Source: Nitrospinota bacterium (GTDB lineage Bacteria; UBA8248). From it: a stretch of 12,483 nucleotides of DNA. The notes below the pieces were generated by a model. It saw nothing but the letters and a program-made list of their open reading frames with translations. It ran no database searches and was not told the DNA's origin. The stretch covers positions 1 to 12,483 of the forward strand of contig WTGD01000254.1 of the NCBI GenBank assembly GCA_011523725.1, given 5' to 3'. Positions 10,774 to 12,483 of the stretch are shown in pieces (within the stretch, counting starts at the first letter, position 1; every line of letters begins with the position of its first letter). The position numbers and the translations under genes were made by a program.

Positions 10774-11109
10774 CTATCTCTCGGGCTGCTCCTGTCTGAT
10801 GCGCTCGATCTTGGCCATTTTCTCCGAAACGGCCTCGCCCAAATCGATCCCCCGCGCGTTGGCGTAGTTCATCACGGCGATCATGACATCCGCCGCCTCG
10901 TCCGTATAGGCCGCCAAGTCGATTTCGCGGCCCTTCCATTCCTTTTTCTCCAGGTTCGCGAGTTCGCCCGTCTCGCCCGCAAGTTCCAGGGCGAAAAACC
11001 GCGGCTCGCGCTCCGGAAACGCCTCTTCCTGATAGCGCGCGAATTCGCCTTGCAGGGCGCGCAGCCCCTCGTAGGAGCGCGGCAGCCTGGGAGCGTCCTC
11101 GCCATTCAC
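10774..11109 (-). CDS. MazG-like nucleoside triphosphate pyrophosphohydrolase
   Basis: MazG-family all-alpha NTP pyrophosphatases cleave (d)NTPs to monophosphate and pyrophosphate using Mg2+ held by acidic helices. Counting from the GTG at 11107-11109, the 111-residue protein has ELAGETGEL (42-50) and, later, DEAADVMIAV (70-79). These supply the ExxE and ExxD metal-ligand pairs of the fold. It is a single-domain member, much shorter than tandem E. coli MazG. The start was chosen because GGAGGGG (11119-11125) lies 9 nt upstream; an earlier in-frame GTG at 11125-11127 overlaps that site and has none of its own. The gene is upstream of folE2 on the same strand, so the substrate could be a nucleotide or pterin triphosphate, which is an inference. 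It is not linked to a mazEF toxin-antitoxin pair. Confidence 0.85.
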   Translation of the reverse strand: MNGEDAPRLPRSYEGLRALQGEFARYQEEAFPEREPRFFALELAGETGELANLEKKEWKGREIDLAAYTDEAADVMIAVMNYANARGIDLGEAVSEKMAKIERIRQEQPER

Positions 11110-11182
11110 CGGAATCGTCCCCTCCACGCAAGGCCGGGAGCCGGAAAATTACCGCCGGCGCGCCCTTCGAGCGCGAGGGCAA

Positions 11183-11211
11183 AGTTTCTCACCCAGAATC
11201 ATGGCCGTCAA
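11183..11211 (-). promoter_or_regulatory. Possible promoter for the MazG-like gene (and folE2)
   Basis: The minus strand has -35 TTGACG (11206-11211), a 17-nt spacer and a poor -10 GAAACT (11183-11188). The -35 is good and the -10 weak, so an activator may be needed. The -35 forms one arm of an inverted repeat shared with the divergent promoter at 11232. Confidence 0.35.
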
Positions 11212-11231
11212 TCGGCGGGCGTGAATCTCGA

Positions 11232-11260
11232 TTGACGCAGGATGCGCCAGATTCTACTCT
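11232..11260 (+). promoter_or_regulatory. Possible promoter for the amidohydrolase gene
   Basis: The plus strand has -35 TTGACG (11232-11237), a 17-nt spacer and -10-like TACTCT (11255-11260). Transcription from about 11267 would leave a leader of about 74 nt to the TTG start at 11341. CGTCAAT (11206-11212) and ATTGACG (11231-11237) form a perfect inverted pair, so this -35 mirrors the one facing left. Confidence 0.4.
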
Positions 11261-11340
11261 CTCCGAAAAGGTCATCAGCATTTCTACAACCGAGCGGGCG
11301 CCAAGACGCCCCGAAAGCATTCAAACGGAGGGAAGCACCC

Positions 11341-12336
11341 TTGCCCAACATCGATCTGCATCACCACATCTACATCCCGGAGGCGGAAGCGCTTGCCGCC
11401 AAAGAGCGCGAAAGACGCCCCCAGCACGCCGACAGCTTCGAGGGGTTCTTCCCGCCCGTCTCCTCGCGCTACAACGCGAAGATGACGGAGGAGAACTGGG
11501 CGGTGCAACTCGCAGACGCCGAGCGCAAGCTGAGCGACATGAAGGCGGACAGGCTGGAGATGGCGCTGGCCTCCCCGCCGCCGCCCACGTTCTATTACTG
11601 GATCGGCGGAAGAGCGGGCGAGGAGATCATCCAGGTGCAAAACGACGGCGTCGTCGATTTCTGCAACCAGAACGCGGCGCACTTCCGGGGGCTTTGCAAC
11701 CTGCCCATGCAGAACGGGGGCGAGGCCGCGGCCGCAGAGCTCGAGCGCGCGATGGGGCGGGGCCTGCTCGGCTGCATCATCTCCGATCGCATCGGCTCCC
11801 ACGCGCTGGACGAGCCCCAGTACGAGGAATTCTGGGCGGCGGCGGAGCGGCTCGGCGCCCTGGTGTTCATCCACCCCGATTTCGCGGACTTAAAGGCGCT
11901 GTTCCCCTACTACATGGCGAACTGCATCGGCAACCCTCTGTCCACCACGATCGCCGCCACGAGGCTCATCCTCTCGGGCCACTTCGAGCGCTACCCGAAC
12001 CTCCAGCTCCTGCTCGCCCACGCGGGCGGAAACCTCCCCTGGGCGGTCGGGCGCATCCAGCACTGCTGGGAGGTACGGCCGGAAACCAAGGTCCACACGC
12101 CGCATCCGCCCCGTCACTATTTCAAGAACCTCTATTTCGACGTCATCACCTTCAACCCCTCGGCCCTCAAATGGATGGTTGAGGAGGTGGGGGCCGACCG
12201 CGTCGTGTGCGGCACGGACTACCCCTACGACATGATGCAACAGCGCGTCGTGGATTTCGTGGAGGGAGCGGGCCTCACCGAAGAGGCGCAGAATCAAATC
12301 CTGCGCGAGACGCCCGCGAAGCTCATGAAACTCTAG
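11341..12336 (+). CDS. Amidohydrolase of the ACMSD/resorcylate decarboxylase type
   Basis: This is a metal-dependent TIM-barrel amidohydrolase-related protein (331 residues), in the group holding aminocarboxymuconate-semialdehyde decarboxylase and gamma-resorcylate decarboxylase. From the TTG start, the metal and catalytic residues fall close to ACMSD positions: H7 and H9 (IDLHHH), H178 (FIHPDF), H227 (LAHAGGNLPW) and D293 (GTDYPYD). R238 in GRIQHCWE matches the Arg that reaches into the partner subunit in ACMSD. TTG at 11341 was chosen because GGAGGG (11327-11332) is 8 nt upstream and the barrel starts at once; the in-frame ATG at 11242 adds 33 unlike residues and has no ribosome site. It probably decarboxylates or hydrolyses a small carboxylated (perhaps aromatic) compound. 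The substrate is not readable, and no tryptophan-catabolic genes are nearby. Confidence 0.85.
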   Translation: MPNIDLHHHIYIPEAEALAAKERERRPQHADSFEGFFPPVSSRYNAKMTEENWAVQLADAERKLSDMKADRLEMALASPPPPTFYYWIGGRAGEEIIQVQNDGVVDFCNQNAAHFRGLCNLPMQNGGEAAAAELERAMGRGLLGCIISDRIGSHALDEPQYEEFWAAAERLGALVFIHPDFADLKALFPYYMANCIGNPLSTTIAATRLILSGHFERYPNLQLLLAHAGGNLPWAVGRIQHCWEVRPETKVHTPHPPRHYFKNLYFDVITFNPSALKWMVEEVGADRVVCGTDYPYDMMQQRVVDFVEGAGLTEEAQNQILRETPAKLMKL

Positions 12337-12437
12337 GACGCACAGGTGATAAGCATGACAAGGAGATATTCAGCAGCGGCTTGAAGCCCATCCGGACAAG
12401 ATGATTCGCCGAAACCGTTTCGAGCGGAGGAATCGAC

Positions 12438-12483
12438 ATGTACATCGCCACGAGTGACCTCATACTCCCCACCACCATCACGG
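12438..12483 (+). CDS. Start of a further gene, possibly MetE-like (methionine synthase II family)
   Basis: ATG at 12438-12440 has GGAGG (12426-12430) 7 nt upstream, a clear initiation site. The 15 visible residues are MYIATSDLILPTTIT, with the next codon starting in G. A 'LPTT..GS.PRP' N-terminus is typical of the MetE C-terminal-domain-like proteins (Meth_synt_2 family) found in uncultured bacteria, often beside catabolic genes. With only 15 residues this is a guess. It lies 101 nt after the amidohydrolase on the same strand; a weak CGAAA-CCG-TTTCG stem (12410-12422) precedes the ribosome site. Confidence 0.5.
   Translation, partial: MYIATSDLILPTTIT

Noticed and set aside
10709..11182. 157-residue minus-strand reading frame over the MazG-like gene
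   Set aside because: Alternative frame of the MazG-like gene, Arg/Gly/Ala-rich, no motif.
11232..12182. 316-residue plus-strand reading frame over the amidohydrolase
   Set aside because: Alternative frame; the other frame carries the complete ACMSD-type active site.
12355..12384. 9-codon reading frame (MTRRYSAAA) before the last gene, with an AGGTGAT site, as a leader peptide
   Set aside because: Too short, not rich in any one amino acid, and no attenuator stems follow.

Overview
The window is GC-rich chromosomal DNA from a bacterium, probably Gram-negative. Visible signs are sigma70-like promoters with TTGACA/TTGACG -35 boxes, purine-rich Shine-Dalgarno sites, CCA-encoding tRNA genes and the classic tig-clpP-clpX order. 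Linkage of tRNA-Leu to tig and of tRNA-Val to thrS, plus an ACMSD-like amidohydrolase, would suit a deltaproteobacterium-like or uncultured lineage. That placement is an inference and not secure.

Positions 1-8821 form a housekeeping block read entirely leftward (minus strand). In order of transcription it holds metH (cobalamin-dependent methionine synthase, 5048-8821). Next comes a promoter (4962-4990) driving tRNA-Leu(UAG), tig, clpP and clpX, which ends at an intrinsic terminator (1294-1350). A second strong promoter (1222-1251) then drives tRNA-Val(GAC) and the 5' part of thrS, cut by the window edge at base 1. Trigger factor, ClpP and ClpX form a protein-folding and degradation unit; tig and clpP are only 3 nt apart, and a small hairpin with a U-rich tail sits between clpP and clpX.

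Positions 8822-9814 are different. Single-line base counts fall to 37-58% GC, against 58-75% in metH. A 317-nt gene-free stretch is followed by two overlapping plus-strand genes: a small 87-residue protein, possibly DUF5678-like, and a 145-residue single-domain retropepsin-like aspartic protease with an LLIDTGAS active site. This is the least explained part of the window and may have been acquired.

Positions 9845-11109 return to the minus strand: a MazG-like NTP pyrophosphohydrolase lies upstream of folE2 (GTP cyclohydrolase IB), the first step of pterin/folate or 7-deazapurine synthesis. A divergent promoter region (11183-11260) with an inverted TTGACG repeat separates them from a plus-strand amidohydrolase of the ACMSD/resorcylate decarboxylase type (11341-12336). 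The window closes with the first 15 codons of another plus-strand gene that looks like the N-terminus of a MetE-like protein. One-carbon and folate metabolism recurs (metH, folE2, possibly the last gene), but no single operon joins these genes. I see no CRISPR array, insertion sequence, prophage or rRNA.
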